A stretch of DNA of 40,008 nucleotides from an uncultured Akkermansia sp. (GTDB taxonomy: Bacteria; Verrucomicrobiota; Verrucomicrobiia; Verrucomicrobiales; Akkermansiaceae): NCBI GenBank assembly GCA_947631275.1, contig CANRKR010000015.1, positions 1-40,008 on the forward strand, read 5' to 3'. Made by a program: the position numbers and the translations under genes. The notes below the pieces were generated by a model. That model saw nothing but the letters and a program-made list of their open reading frames with translations, made no database searches and had not been told where the DNA came from. This document shows positions 8,564 to 17,958 of this stretch, piece after piece; the stretch's first letter is position 1; every line of letters begins with the position of its first letter.

Positions 8564-11293
8564 TTATACAGTTGTTTGGGGAGCTGAATCATCCAGCGCC
8601 GCCTGTGCCGCTGCGATACGCGCCGTTGGAACGCGATACGGAGAACAAGAGACGTAGTCCAGGCCGATTGTGTGGCAAAAACGCACGGAAGCGGGATCGC
8701 CACCGTGTTCGCCACAGATACCCATTTTCATTTTTGGACGCGTTTCACGACCCAGAGCGATAGCCATCCGCATGAGCTTGCCTACACCGCCCTGGTCGAT
8801 ACTGGCGAAGACGTTGCTACTCACGATTTCGAGGTTGCGATAAACGCCCATGAAAGAGCCGGAATCATCGCGGCTCATGCCGAGGCCTGTCTGAGTAAGA
8901 TCATTTGTGCCGAAGGAGAAAAATTCTGCAGTATGTGCGATGTCGTCTGCCGTGAGACAGGCGCGTGGAATTTCCATCATGGTACCGACTTTGTAGGAGA
9001 CGCTACGTCCTTTCTCGGCAAAGACTTGTGCCGCCACACGGTCAATGACCTCTTTCTGGAGGTCGAGTTCGCGTTTGAAAGCTACGAGAGGCACCATGAT
9101 TTCCGGGCGGGCCTCGATCCCTTCCTCTTCTTCCACCTCTATGGCGGCCTCCAGGATGGCGCGCGTTTGCATCTCCGTAATTTCCGGGTAAGCGATACCG
9201 AGGCGGCAGCCGCGATGTCCGAGCATGGGATTGAACTCACGCAGCTCCATCACACGGCGCATGACCAGCTCCACAGGCATATGGAACTTTTGGGCGATGT
9301 CAAGTTGCTGCTCCTTGGTCTGCGGCAGGAATTCGTGCAGCGGAGGATCAAGCAGGCGGATGGTCGCCGGTTTACCAGCCAGCGCCTTGAAGATGCCCTT
9401 AAAGTCACTCTTCTGGAACGGCAGCAGCTTTGCCACGGCCTGTTTGCGGTCGTCAAGTCTCTCGGAGAGAATCATACGGCGCATAAAATCAATGCGATTA
9501 CCGGAGAAGAACATGTGCTCCGTACGACAGAGACCGATCCCTGTCGCGCCGAAAGCGAGAGCAACTTGTGCTTGATCTGGGGAATCGGCATTCGTGCGCA
9601 CCTTGAGTCTGGCGACACGGCTGCACCACTCCATCACTCGTGCAAAATCGCGGTAAATCGCGCTTTTCTCCGGTTTGAGAGTCTTTTTCAGCAGCACCTG
9701 GATAATTTCTGAGGGCGCCGTCGGAAGTTCTCCAGCGTACACCAACCCAGCCGTGCCGTCCAGAGAAAGATAATCCCCCTCGTTGTAAGTGACTCCACCG
9801 ATGCTGATGGTGCGTGCAGCGTAATCAATTTCCATATCGCTCACCCCGCAGACACAGACTTTGCCCATTTGTCGCGCTACGAGGGCAGCGTGGCTGGACA
9901 AACCGCCTCGAGCGGTGAGGATGCCTTCTGCCGCGATCATGCCACGCAAATCCTCGGGGGATGTTTCGAGGCGTACCAGCAGAACCCTTTCCCCACGCTT
10001 TGTGGCTTCGATGCAGCGGGCGGCGTTCAGGTAAATGCGACCGGAGGCCGCGCCGGGTCCAGCATTCAACCCCTTGGCAATGTACTTGACCTTCTGAACG
10101 GCAGCATGGTCGAAGATGGGGGCAAGCACCTGGTCCACCTGGTCTGCGGGTATACGACGCACCGCAGTTTTCCAGTCGATGAGTCCTTCGTGCTCCATTT
10201 CACAAGCAATGCGGAAGGCGGCGATGCCGGTACGCTTTCCGTTGCGCGTTTGCAGCATGTAGACCTTGCCATCCTGAATGGTAAATTCGAAATCCTGCAT
10301 ATCGCGGAAGTGGTCTTCCAACGTTTTGCGAATGCGGCAAAGTTCTTCAAACGCTTCCGGCATGACTTGCTCAAGATGCTGCACCGGAGCAGGCGTACGC
10401 ACACCTGCCACCACATCTTCCCCTTGCGCATTCATGAGGAATTCTCCGTAGAACTCATTGATGCCCACGGCGGGGTTGCGAGTGAACGCCACGCCGGAAC
10501 CAGAGCGATCTGACGTGTTTCCGAAAACCATACATTGCACATTCACGGCTGTACCCCAATCGCTCGGGATATTGTACTTCTGGCGGTAGGTGATAGCGCG
10601 CTCGTTGTTCCACGAACCGAACACGGCGCCGATGGCGCCCCAGAGCTGTTCCCACACGTCGGCGGGGAAGGCGTGCCCCGTGCGGCGTTTCACCAATGAT
10701 TTGAAGCGACAGACGAGCTCGCGGTTGTCCTCTGCGCTCAGGTCAGCGTCGCTCACATTCGAGCCATAGCGTTCCTGCTTTAATTCATGGATAACCATTT
10801 CGAAGGGCTCCATATCTTCGCCCACATCCTTCTGCACTCCCATCACCACATCCCCGTACATCTGCACAAAGCGTCGATAGCAATCCCAGGCGAAGCGATC
10901 GTTTCCCGTGGCAGCAGCCATGGCCTGCACTGTTTTGTCATTCAGTCCCAGGTTGAGGATCGTGTCCATCATACCGGGCATACTCTCTCTCGCGCCCGAG
11001 CGCACAGACACCAGGAGAGGCATCGCGTCCTGCGCGCCAAATCGGTAACCTACCAGCTCTTCCATCCTCGTGATGCCTCGCCGCACAAGACTCTCCAGTT
11101 CTTCCGGATAGGTCTGATTGTTGTCGTAGTAATATGTGCACACCTCCGTGGTGATCGTGAACCCCGGGGGCACCGGCAGGCCGATGCGTGCCATCTCCGC
11201 CAAGTTTGCTCCCTTGCCACCGAGGAGTTCTTTCATCTTGCCGCTCCCATCCGCCGTACCTCCTCCAAAATGATAGACTAATTGCTCTGACAT
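8564..11293 (-). CDS. ppdK: Pyruvate, phosphate dikinase
   Basis: PPDK interconverts pyruvate + ATP + phosphate with PEP + AMP + pyrophosphate, linking glycolysis and gluconeogenesis. The 909-residue protein has the N-terminal ATP-grasp domain (GGGTADGSG near residue 10, [28 protein letters not shown]). The swivelling phosphohistidine domain has [16 protein letters not shown] with catalytic H468. The TIM-barrel PEP domain has [12 protein letters not shown] and the catalytic Cys860 in GICGEHGG. I chose the ATG at 11293 because an AAGAGG ribosome binding site sits 7 nt upstream and the protein then starts at the usual place; the frame stays open for 36 more codons upstream. It heads the ppdK-MBL-helicase-ruvC group. 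Confidence 0.96.
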   Translation of the reverse strand: MSEQLVYHFGGGTADGSGKMKELLGGKGANLAEMARIGLPVPPGFTITTEVCTYYYDNNQTYPEELESLVRRGITRMEELVGYRFGAQDAMPLLVSVRSGARESMPGMMDTILNLGLNDKTVQAMAAATGNDRFAWDCYRRFVQMYGDVVMGVQKDVGEDMEPFEMVIHELKQERYGSNVSDADLSAEDNRELVCRFKSLVKRRTGHAFPADVWEQLWGAIGAVFGSWNNERAITYRQKYNIPSDWGTAVNVQCMVFGNTSDRSGSGVAFTRNPAVGINEFYGEFLMNAQGEDVVAGVRTPAPVQHLEQVMPEAFEELCRIRKTLEDHFRDMQDFEFTIQDGKVYMLQTRNGKRTGIAAFRIACEMEHEGLIDWKTAVRRIPADQVDQVLAPIFDHAAVQKVKYIAKGLNAGPGAASGRIYLNAARCIEATKRGERVLLVRLETSPEDLRGMIAAEGILTARGGLSSHAALVARQMGKVCVCGVSDMEIDYAARTISIGGVTYNEGDYLSLDGTAGLVYAGELPTAPSEIIQVLLKKTLKPEKSAIYRDFARVMEWCSRVARLKVRTNADSPDQAQVALAFGATGIGLCRTEHMFFSGNRIDFMRRMILSERLDDRKQAVAKLLPFQKSDFKGIFKALAGKPATIRLLDPPLHEFLPQTKEQQLDIAQKFHMPVELVMRRVMELREFNPMLGHRGCRLGIAYPEITEMQTRAILEAAIEVEEEEGIEARPEIMVPLVAFKRELDLQKEVIDRVAAQVFAEKGRSVSYKVGTMMEIPRACLTADDIAHTAEFFSFGTNDLTQTGLGMSRDDSGSFMGVYRNLEIVSSNVFASIDQGGVGKLMRMAIALGRETRPKMKMGICGEHGGDPASVRFCHTIGLDYVSCSPYRVPTARIAAAQAALDDSAPQTTV

Positions 11294-11332
11294 ATCGTTG
11301 CCTCTTATGTTGGAATGAATAAAGAGGAGGGC

Positions 11333-11361
11333 ATTATAGGCATTGAACCCCGTTCTGTCAA
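11333..11361 (-). promoter_or_regulatory. Full-consensus sigma-70 promoter of ppdK
   Basis: Read on the minus strand, TTGACA (11361-11356), a 17-nt spacer and TATAAT (11338-11333) form a perfect consensus promoter. The predicted transcript starts near 11326, giving a leader of about 33 nt with an AAGAGG ribosome binding site before the ATG at 11293. Confidence 0.85.
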
Positions 11362-11583
11362 GCCTGCATCGTAATGTGCTGGGCAATACGCGTTCGGACA
11401 AAAATGAGTGTATCGAAAAGAGAAAGAGCGAGTGTGAGGTCTATCGTTTGGACGAAAACGGAGTCAACTATAACTTTGTTTCTAAGAGAATTTTTTACTT
11501 CCAAGCCAGGAAGAGGGAGCAAAGACCTCTCCGAATAAAATTTCACACCACGCCAAATTATCGTTGACTTCGTCCCTCTTGCT

Positions 11584-12561
11584 TCAGTTTGGTTCTTGCA
11601 CGCCAAGCTGCCCTGCGAGACGCCGCACACGCCAACGTGCGTGTGCGTACAGCAAAGCGTGAGTCATCTTTTTCACACACTTATCAAAGGTGTATCCCGG
11701 CAAGCCATTCTTCCCCAACAGTCCGGCACGAGTCATGCACTCCGCGTAGCGTTTTCCCTCGAGGCGGTAGTTGTAAAACCATGGCTTGTACTGTCCCATA
11801 AAGTGAAGAATGCCCGGGTAAAGAGCCGCCTGCACGCTATCCGCGAGAGGATACCCCTTCCACATTCCCTGGTTTTTCCGCACAAAACCGAGACGACGTG
11901 TGCGACCGTCGTTCCAGTTCCAACGCGGATGGAGTGGAAGGATCCTGGAGTAAAGAGCGCCGTTAATCGAATCCTGATCCAGCGCATAGCAGGCTTCCCG
12001 ATGGTTCTCATAAAACTCCAGGCACTTGACATCCAAATTTTCCCTGCGAAAACAGGTCAGATCCATGAGCATCACGCCGGCGTTAATGTAGCCCGGGCAC
12101 GAGAGAGGGATACCCAAACGTTCATTGAAAGAGGACGTGGGGTGCGACTCTTCCTCGAGGACGCCTGCCACGGCAGCTCCCTTCATATCCGTTTCATAGA
12201 GGGCAGACAGATCCGTGCAGCACATCGTATCAATATCCAAATAGAGCACGCGATCCACATCCGGCAACATACGCCCCAGAAAGAGGCGGGCCCACGTCGC
12301 GCGAGGGATTGCACCCGTAACACCGAGATCTTCCGGGATCACTTTCTCAAGGTCAAAAAAGCGCAGGCTGTGCCGCTTTCCCTTCCGCTCAGCAAGTTGG
12401 CGAACGGAATCCTGGGCGGCTTCAGGAATTCCATCACTGAGCACGTTTACCTGATAAACGGTTCCTTCCGCGGCTTGCTCCAGAAGAGACCATATAGCCA
12501 CAGACAGAGGAATAACGCCTCGTGCATCACTGGCGAAAACAATGGACTTACTCTCCTTCAT
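11584..12561 (-). CDS. Family 8 glycosyltransferase (LPS/galactosyltransferase-like)
   Basis: The protein (325 residues) has the GT8 pattern: N-terminal IVFASDARGVIPLSVAIWSL, the metal-binding DxD motif Y-L-D109-I-D111-T, then YINAGVMLMDL, DQDSINGAL and HFMGQYKPW near the C-terminus. GT8 enzymes are retaining transferases that move glucose or galactose from UDP-sugars, often to LPS core or surface glycans. The basic C-terminal tail (ARWRVRRL) could bind the inner membrane. It is divergent from the heptosyltransferase gene, with a 179-bp AT-rich gap. A broken relative lies on the other strand at 13710-13910. No good Shine-Dalgarno is seen. Confidence 0.9.
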   Translation of the reverse strand: MKESKSIVFASDARGVIPLSVAIWSLLEQAAEGTVYQVNVLSDGIPEAAQDSVRQLAERKGKRHSLRFFDLEKVIPEDLGVTGAIPRATWARLFLGRMLPDVDRVLYLDIDTMCCTDLSALYETDMKGAAVAGVLEEESHPTSSFNERLGIPLSCPGYINAGVMLMDLTCFRRENLDVKCLEFYENHREACYALDQDSINGALYSRILPLHPRWNWNDGRTRRLGFVRKNQGMWKGYPLADSVQAALYPGILHFMGQYKPWFYNYRLEGKRYAECMTRAGLLGKNGLPGYTFDKCVKKMTHALLYAHARWRVRRLAGQLGVQEPN

Positions 12562-12740
12562 GGGATAGTCTGCACTCTTTTAAAACCAGCCGCATTTTAA
12601 TTCACTTTCAAAATCTTTTCAAGATATTTCAGAGCAGTGTGCATTTAATTTTACAATTCACATCTTCATTGGACAAAATCCAAATTCCTTTACACAGGGG
12701 TCGATATGTGATATTCCTTCACAGGAAAGAGTAGCGGAAC

Positions 12741-13685
12741 ATGGCGGAAAATATTCTTATCATCAAACACGGAGCACTCGGGGATGTCGTGCTTGCTTTA
12801 GGAACGATGCAGGAGATTCGGCGGCGCAATCCTGAAGCACGGATGACATTAATGACGATGGGCGCATTCGTTTCCTTTGTTCGCGGGAGCGATGTGTTTG
12901 ACGACTTCATTGTCGACAACCGCCGCGCTTTTGTAAATCTCCGCGCGACGGGGGGGGTTATTTCCGCCATTTTGCGCGGGCAATTCAGCGAAATATACGA
13001 TCTGCAGCATTCTCAGCGGACGCGGAGTTACTTCCGCCTGCTGCGATTGCTGTCTCCTGCAGGGGAATGGAAATGGCATGACGGCTTGACAAATCTCTGC
13101 CATGTGGTGAGAAAGACCTGTCGATGCGGATGGGGAAAGGATACGATTGAGCGGGGGAAAGTCCCTAAAATTTTGACGGATCTCAGTGAAATGCGTGGGG
13201 AGGGAAAACACTTTGACATGCTGCCATCGCGTTACGTGCTGCTGATTCCGGGCTGTTCCCCGAAAAACAGCTATAAGCGTTGGCCGATTAAGAACTTCTG
13301 CGAGATTGTACGTCGTCTCCACGAGCGTGGCATTCCCGTTGTACTTCTTGGCACCAAAGCGGAGGAGCGGGAAGCTTCGGCGATTTGCCGAAATTTCCCG
13401 ACAGTGGTCAATATGGTCGGACTGACCTCTCTGGAGGATGTGCCCCAAGTGGCTCGACGCGCCCTTGCCGTCCTCGGAAATGATACAGGGCCTTCGCACA
13501 TGGCGTCATTGGCAAAGGCTTACACTATCGCTATTTATGATCACCGCAATGCGTGTGGCGCCCTGCGCGGTCCGAACTCGGTGAACCTTATTTCCGATGC
13601 TGGAGTGGAGCTGATCACGCCAGATCAAGTGTGGGAACATCTTGAGAAGATCTTCGACAATCAGAAGGAAATAGATGCACACTGA
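12741..13685 (+). CDS. Family 9 glycosyltransferase, ADP-heptose:LPS heptosyltransferase-like
   Basis: The 314-residue protein starts with ILIIKHGALGDVVLALG, the usual GT9 N-terminus with the conserved G-D in the first loop, and has the C-terminal donor-site motif L-G-N-D-T-G-P-S-H (about 245-253). GT9 enzymes transfer heptose from ADP-heptose onto lipid A-Kdo or the growing LPS core at the inner membrane. The nearby hldE-gmhA-gmhB genes make exactly that donor, which supports the role. A ribosome binding site (AGGAAAGAG, about 12723-12731) precedes the ATG. The exact acceptor cannot be told from sequence. Confidence 0.88.
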   Translation: MAENILIIKHGALGDVVLALGTMQEIRRRNPEARMTLMTMGAFVSFVRGSDVFDDFIVDNRRAFVNLRATGGVISAILRGQFSEIYDLQHSQRTRSYFRLLRLLSPAGEWKWHDGLTNLCHVVRKTCRCGWGKDTIERGKVPKILTDLSEMRGEGKHFDMLPSRYVLLIPGCSPKNSYKRWPIKNFCEIVRRLHERGIPVVLLGTKAEEREASAICRNFPTVVNMVGLTSLEDVPQVARRALAVLGNDTGPSHMASLAKAYTIAIYDHRNACGALRGPNSVNLISDAGVELITPDQVWEHLEKIFDNQKEIDAH

Positions 13686-13709
13686 ATCCCAATAGAGAGG
13701 GAAAAAGCA

Positions 13710-13910
13710 ATGACCTTGGCGAGTAATGCCAAGGGCGTCTTTCCTTTATCTGGGCGACATGGCCTCTGTTGGAGCATGCCGCGAACGGGACTGCGTGCCA
13801 AATCAACGTACTCAGTGATAAAATCCCTGAAGCTGCTAAGATTTCATCTGACAACTCGTACAGCCTGCTTGCTGATGAGGCAGGGGAAGTTTGGGGAGGG
13901 AAGCTGCTAA
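13710..13910 (+). pseudogene. Decayed N-terminal fragment of a second GT8 glycosyltransferase
   Basis: Behind a GAGAGG ribosome binding site, ATG at 13710 opens a frame reading L-A-S-N-A-K-G-V-F-P-L-S, which matches ASDARGVIPLS of the intact GT8 gene on the other strand. Near 13755 a single-base deletion shifts the frame. The match continues in the next frame as W-P-L-L-E-H-A-A-N-G-T-A-C-Q-I-N-V-L-S-D-K-I-P-E-A-A (intact: WSLLEQAAEGTVYQVNVLSDGIPEAA). After that the similarity ends in a 36-bp direct repeat, and nothing like the DxD region follows. It sits 24 bp behind the heptosyltransferase gene, as a former operon partner would. Confidence 0.8.
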
Positions 13911-13935
13911 GATTTCATCTGACAACTCGTACAGC
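13829..13935 (+). repeat. 36-bp direct repeat, two copies
   Basis: An identical 36-bp sequence occurs at 13829-13864 and 13900-13935, separated by 35 bp. The first copy is the GT8-like coding stretch (P-E-A-A-K-I-S-S-D-N-S), so the repeat is a local duplication within the pseudogene. Confidence 0.9.
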
Positions 13936-13994
13936 AGGGTGGAGAGGGGCACAGCCCGCGTTTTTTATATTTCTGAATTTGAAATCGAATTCGC

Positions 13995-14022
13995 TTGATG
14001 TCAGGGGCAATTGTGTTATATT
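13995..14022 (+). promoter_or_regulatory. Promoter of the hldE-gmhA-gmhB operon
   Basis: TTGATG (13995-14000), a 16-nt spacer and TATATT (14017-14022) lie just upstream of hldE. The ATG is only 14 nt beyond the -10 hexamer, so the leader would be about 8 nt, too short for a Shine-Dalgarno site; none is seen. Confidence 0.6.
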
Positions 14023-14036
14023 GAACGCTCAAACGT

Positions 14037-15521
14037 ATGTATTCGCTTTCCTCCGCAATTGATGCATTTCCGGGCGTGAAGGTTCTGATCATAGGGGATC
14101 TCATGCTTGACCGCTTCACATACGGCAAGATTGAACGTATTTCTCCGGAAGCTCCCGTGCCGGTCTTCAAGGTTATCAGCCAAAAGGAAATGCCCGGCGG
14201 AGCGGGTAACGTGGCGACAAACCTACGAGCGCTCGGCTGCCGCGTGAGCTACGTCGGTCTCATCGGCGACGATGCTGAAGGCTCTACCCTCGTGCAGCTG
14301 TTAAAGGAGTCCGGCGTGCACAGCCACCTCGTAAAACCCTCGGACTTTTCCACTACCGTGAAGAACCGGCTCATTGCCGGGGGCAACCACATTTCCCGAG
14401 TGGATCGCGAGGGACGGGTGCCGGATCTCAGCGTCAACCTGCCGTTCTTCCTGCGGGCGTTCCGGCGTCTTGCGAAGCGAGCGGATATCGTTCTGCTTTC
14501 TGACTACGGAAAGGGACTGCTCACAAAAGACAACACGCCGCAGCTCATCGACATATGTCGTGAGCTGGGGAAACGCGTGATCGTGGATCCGAAAGGGACC
14601 GATTACGGCAAGTACACAGGAGCTACCCTTGTAAAACCCAATCTCAAGGAATTCACGGAAGTGACGGGAGGAACGCCTTTTGACCCCAAGTCGTCAGACT
14701 TCCGAAAGCGTCTCAGTGACGCTGCAAAGGAGCTTATTGAGCGCTATCGCTTCGGCAATCTCCTCATCACTCTCGGCGAGCACGGCATGGCTCTCGTATC
14801 TGCCAAAGAACCAACACGTGTGCGACAAATCTCCACGCGCGCCAAGGAAGTCTTCGATGTTTCCGGGGCAGGCGACACCTCTCTTGCTACGCTCGGCGCA
14901 TCGCTGGGATGCGGCGTGCCTCTCCTGCAAGCGATGCATCTGGCAAATCTTGCCTCTGGCATCGTGGTTGGCAAAGTCGGCACTGCCACCGTCTCCGCTG
15001 ATGAACTGCGAGAGGCCCTGCAGAGGGATGATCATAACAGCGTCCCCACTCGCAATCCGGAGCGTAAGATCATGTCTCTCCCTCAGGCAGAAAACCTCAT
15101 CGCCGATCTGCGCAGGAAGGGAAAAACCATTGGCTTCACCAACGGCGTCTTCGATTGCTGCCACATGGGGCATCTGCGCTCCTTGCTGGAAGCGAGCAAA
15201 GCCTGCGATGCACTGGTGGTAGCAGTGAATTCCGACACTAGCGTGAAGCGTCTCAAGGGCGAGGAACGCCCCTTGCAGGATGAAGCGACGCGCGCGCTCC
15301 TTCTGGCCTCTCTGGAATACGTGAGCTGCGTGGTGATTTTCGAGGAGGACACACCGATAGATGTCATCAAAGCTCTTCGTCCGGATGTGCTGGCAAAGGA
15401 AGGTTACACGATCGAACGTTGGCCGGAAGCGCAATACGCCCAACAATACGGGGCAAAAATCATCACTCTGCCCCACATCGGAGACTATTCAACGACCCGT
15501 ATGATCGACAAACTCAAATGA
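14037..15521 (+). CDS. hldE: Bifunctional heptose-7-phosphate kinase / heptose-1-phosphate adenylyltransferase
   Basis: HldE catalyses two steps of ADP-heptose synthesis: it phosphorylates D-glycero-D-manno-heptose 7-phosphate at O1 and, after GmhB has removed the 7-phosphate, joins AMP to the 1-phosphate. The first ~330 residues are a PfkB/ribokinase-type domain with GGAGNVATNL (54-63) and the catalytic G-A-G-D280. The second domain (about 362-494) is a cytidylyltransferase-like fold with F-T-N-G-V-F-D-C-C-H376-M-G-H379 and the KGEERP loop (407-412). At 494 residues it is a full-length fusion. It overlaps gmhA by 4 bp (ATGA), so it is translationally coupled. Confidence 0.95.
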   Translation: MYSLSSAIDAFPGVKVLIIGDLMLDRFTYGKIERISPEAPVPVFKVISQKEMPGGAGNVATNLRALGCRVSYVGLIGDDAEGSTLVQLLKESGVHSHLVKPSDFSTTVKNRLIAGGNHISRVDREGRVPDLSVNLPFFLRAFRRLAKRADIVLLSDYGKGLLTKDNTPQLIDICRELGKRVIVDPKGTDYGKYTGATLVKPNLKEFTEVTGGTPFDPKSSDFRKRLSDAAKELIERYRFGNLLITLGEHGMALVSAKEPTRVRQISTRAKEVFDVSGAGDTSLATLGASLGCGVPLLQAMHLANLASGIVVGKVGTATVSADELREALQRDDHNSVPTRNPERKIMSLPQAENLIADLRRKGKTIGFTNGVFDCCHMGHLRSLLEASKACDALVVAVNSDTSVKRLKGEERPLQDEATRALLLASLEYVSCVVIFEEDTPIDVIKALRPDVLAKEGYTIERWPEAQYAQQYGAKIITLPHIGDYSTTRMIDKLK

Positions 15522-16090
15522 ACGCACCGAACTATATTCGCGAGCAACTCCGCCTGCTCTCTGAAGCGGCAACAGCCCTCCAGCGCCGAGCTGACACCAT
15601 CGCTGAAATTACAAAAATTTGCACAGCGGCATTGCGCACCGGGCACAAGATCATCTTCTGCGGCAACGGTGGCTCTGCCGCTCAGTCTCAACATCTCGCC
15701 GCAGAACTCGTCGGACGCTACAAGAAGGATCGACCAGCCCTCAATTCTCTTTCCCTCACGGTTGACACTTCCAACATCACTGCTATTGCGAATGATTACG
15801 GGTATGATGAAATCTTCGCCCGACAGTTGGAAGGGATCGGCTGCGCCGGGGATGTGCTCATCGGCCTTTCCACCTCCGGCAACTCGCCAAACGTGCTTGC
15901 TGCCTTTAAACAGGCGCAAAAGATGAGCATTCACACCATCGCTCTCGTGGGAGGCGATGGCGGGAAAATGGCAGCTGAGGCGCAGACGGCTCTTGTTGTT
16001 CCCGCTGAAACCTCCGCCCATATCCAAGAGCTGCACATCGCTGCGGGGCACCTCATTTGTGACCTCATTGAAACGGATATCTATGGCTAA
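15518..16090 (+). CDS. gmhA: Sedoheptulose-7-phosphate isomerase
   Basis: GmhA converts sedoheptulose 7-phosphate to D-glycero-D-manno-heptose 7-phosphate, the first step towards LPS heptose. The 190-residue SIS-domain protein has FCGNGGSAAQSQHLAAEL (phosphate loop 49-54, catalytic Glu63 region), the second loop STSGNSPN (118-125) and E-L-H-I-A-A-G-H (171-178), characteristic of GmhA. I chose the ATG at 15518 because it overlaps the hldE stop as ATGA and yields the standard N-terminus. Its end overlaps gmhB by 8 bp. Confidence 0.95.
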   Translation: MNAPNYIREQLRLLSEAATALQRRADTIAEITKICTAALRTGHKIIFCGNGGSAAQSQHLAAELVGRYKKDRPALNSLSLTVDTSNITAIANDYGYDEIFARQLEGIGCAGDVLIGLSTSGNSPNVLAAFKQAQKMSIHTIALVGGDGGKMAAEAQTALVVPAETSAHIQELHIAAGHLICDLIETDIYG

Positions 16091-16544
16091 AGCCCTCTTC
16101 TTGGATCGCGACGGAACTATCAACAAGGATCTCGGCTACGTCTTCCGGAAGCAGGACTTTTTTTTCATCCCCGGCATCTTCGAATTTTGCACTCGCGCGC
16201 AAAAGCTTGGATATCTGCTCATTGTCATCACTAATCAATCTGGCATTGCCCGCGGTTATTTCACGGAAGAGGACTATGCTGCCATCACTCGCTACATGGT
16301 CTCCGAGTTCTCTGCCCGCAGCATCCGTATTACCGACGTCATCCACTGTCCTGATCTGGAGAGCCCTATGCGAAAGCCCTCTCCCGGCATGTTTCTTCTG
16401 GCGCAGCAGCGCTACGATCTGGACATGGCAACATGCGTCTCTGTCGGCGACAAACCGCGAGATATGGAAGCGGCACTAGCGGCCGGTTGCGGGAAAAATT
16501 TCCTCTTTCAGGGGAGCTTTCAGGAAATTCTCTCTGCACTCTAA
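16083..16544 (+). CDS. gmhB: D,D-heptose 1,7-bisphosphate phosphatase, lacking the zinc loop
   Basis: GmhB removes the 7-phosphate from heptose 1,7-bisphosphate. It is a HAD-family phosphatase: nucleophile and acid/base D8 and D10 in FLDRDGTIN, the Thr/Asn-containing motif VITNQSGIARG (47-57), R-K-P-S-P-G-M (97-103) and G-D-K-P-R-D (122-127). The protein is 153 residues, shorter than E. coli GmhB. The zinc-binding Cys/His loop before RKPxPG is reduced to H-C-P-D-L-E-S-P-M; three of the usual four ligands are not seen. The gene order after hldE and gmhA supports the assignment. The start at 16083 overlaps the gmhA stop region. Confidence 0.88.
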   Translation: MAKALFLDRDGTINKDLGYVFRKQDFFFIPGIFEFCTRAQKLGYLLIVITNQSGIARGYFTEEDYAAITRYMVSEFSARSIRITDVIHCPDLESPMRKPSPGMFLLAQQRYDLDMATCVSVGDKPRDMEAALAAGCGKNFLFQGSFQEILSAL

Positions 16545-16588
16545 AGCTCTCCTTTTGGAGTGCGAATAGGCTCGGCAACGATTTACTC

Positions 16589-16616
16589 TTGATCGCTGCG
16601 TGCAACCTGCTATAAT
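16589..16616 (+). promoter_or_regulatory. Promoter of pgk
   Basis: TTGATC (16589-16594), 16 nt and a perfect TATAAT (16611-16616) lie between gmhB and pgk. Transcription from here would give pgk a leader of about 50 nt, separate from the heptose operon. Confidence 0.75.
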
Positions 16617-16674
16617 CTGCGCACACGCACGGCGTGGTTCATTTTCATTACCAAACACAAATCTCAATCATACC

Positions 16675-17874
16675 ATGGCTAAACTCACTGTACGAGATCT
16701 CGATGTAGCCGGCAGGGAAGTCCTCATGCGCGTGGACTTCAACGTGCCGATGAAGGATGGGGCTATCACCAACGACGCGCGCATCGTGGCGGCGTTGCCT
16801 ACAATCAACTACCTGCGAGAGCATGGAGCGCGTCTGGTGCTCTGCTCACATCTGGGACGCCCGGAGGGCACAGGATACCAGGCGGAGTTCTCGCTGAAGG
16901 CGGCAGCGGACCGTCTGTCCGAACTGCTGGGCAAGCCGGTGGCATTCGTGCCGGAAACGATTGGAGAAGCTGCCACGGCAGCCCGCGCTGCACTGAATGA
17001 CGGAGATGTGCTGCTACTGGACAACGTCCGCTTTGACAAGAAAGAAAAGAAAAATGACCCGGATTTTGCGAAAGCTCTGCTCGGCAACGCAAAGCTGTAT
17101 GTGAATGATGCTTTCGGGTCCGCTCACCGCGCGCATGCCTCCACAGAGGGTGTCACTCATTTCGCCGAGAAATCTGCCATGGGCTTCCTCATCGAACACG
17201 AACTGGAATATCTGGAAGGCAAGCTGGAATCTCCCGCGCAGCCATTCGTCGTCATCATGGGCGGGGCGAAGGTGTCGGACAAGATTCAGGTGCTCTCCAA
17301 GCTCATGGAAAAGAGCCAGACTTTCCTCATAGGCGGAGCAATGGCCAATACCTTCCTCGCGGCACAGGGTCACAAGGTCGGTTCTTCCAAGATTGAGGCG
17401 GACAAATTGGATTTGGCCAGCCAGATCCTGGCGGATGCGAAAGCCAGGGGCGTGCGCTTCGTGCTGCCGGCAGATGTGCGCTACACGTTCAAATTCGAAG
17501 AGGGCGCCGAGACTCACGTCACTAACCCCATTGCCGAAGGCGGAGAAATCCCTGAGGGAGGTATGGGTATCGACATCGGCGACAAAGCGATCGAGGAATT
17601 CTGCTCTATCCTGCGGTCAGCGAAAACCGTTCTCTGGAATGGTCCGTTGGGCGTCTTCGAACTGGATTCCTTCTCCAAGGGGACAAAAGCCATCGCTGAG
17701 TGTTTGGCAGAAAGCGACTGCATCTCCATCGTCGGTGGCGGAGATTCCGTGACAGCAGCCAAGAAGTTCAAGGTAGCCGATAAACTATCTTTCTGCTCGA
17801 CGGGCGGCGGCGCATCCCTGGAGTTACTGGAGGGCAAGGTGCTGCCGGGTATCGGCTCGCTCACGGAAAAGTAA
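16675..17874 (+). CDS. pgk: Phosphoglycerate kinase
   Basis: PGK makes ATP and 3-phosphoglycerate from 1,3-bisphosphoglycerate in glycolysis. The 399-residue protein has VDFNVPMKD near the N-terminus, CSHLGRPEG, LLDNVRF, MGGAKVSDKI, TVLWNGPLGVFE and the GGGDSVTAA ATP-site loop near the C-terminus, all in the expected order for the two-domain enzyme. I start it at the ATG at 16675, which matches the family N-terminus (M-A-K-L-T-V-R-D-L); the frame is open further upstream through the promoter. No Shine-Dalgarno is visible. A terminator follows at 17909. Confidence 0.96.
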   Translation: MAKLTVRDLDVAGREVLMRVDFNVPMKDGAITNDARIVAALPTINYLREHGARLVLCSHLGRPEGTGYQAEFSLKAAADRLSELLGKPVAFVPETIGEAATAARAALNDGDVLLLDNVRFDKKEKKNDPDFAKALLGNAKLYVNDAFGSAHRAHASTEGVTHFAEKSAMGFLIEHELEYLEGKLESPAQPFVVIMGGAKVSDKIQVLSKLMEKSQTFLIGGAMANTFLAAQGHKVGSSKIEADKLDLASQILADAKARGVRFVLPADVRYTFKFEEGAETHVTNPIAEGGEIPEGGMGIDIGDKAIEEFCSILRSAKTVLWNGPLGVFELDSFSKGTKAIAECLAESDCISIVGGGDSVTAAKKFKVADKLSFCSTGGGASLELLEGKVLPGIGSLTEK

Positions 17875-17908
17875 TTCCGTACCGCTCTTTTCCTGAGCAT
17901 CAAGGATA

Positions 17909-17938
17909 CCGGCGCGGACTCTGCTCCGCGCCGTTTTC
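17909..17938 (+). terminator. Rho-independent terminator of pgk
   Basis: A perfect 9-bp GC-rich stem (arms 17910-17918 and 17925-17933, loop ctctgc) is followed by a four-T run. It lies 35 bp behind the pgk stop codon. Confidence 0.8.
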
Positions 17939-17958
17939 GCATAGAAAAAGTTTCCTGC

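Noticed and set aside
13829..13935. CRISPR-like unit: two identical 36-bp repeats with a 35-bp spacer
   Set aside because: There are only two copies, the first copy is in frame with GT8-like protein sequence, and no cas genes or leader are nearby. It is a local duplication in a pseudogene.
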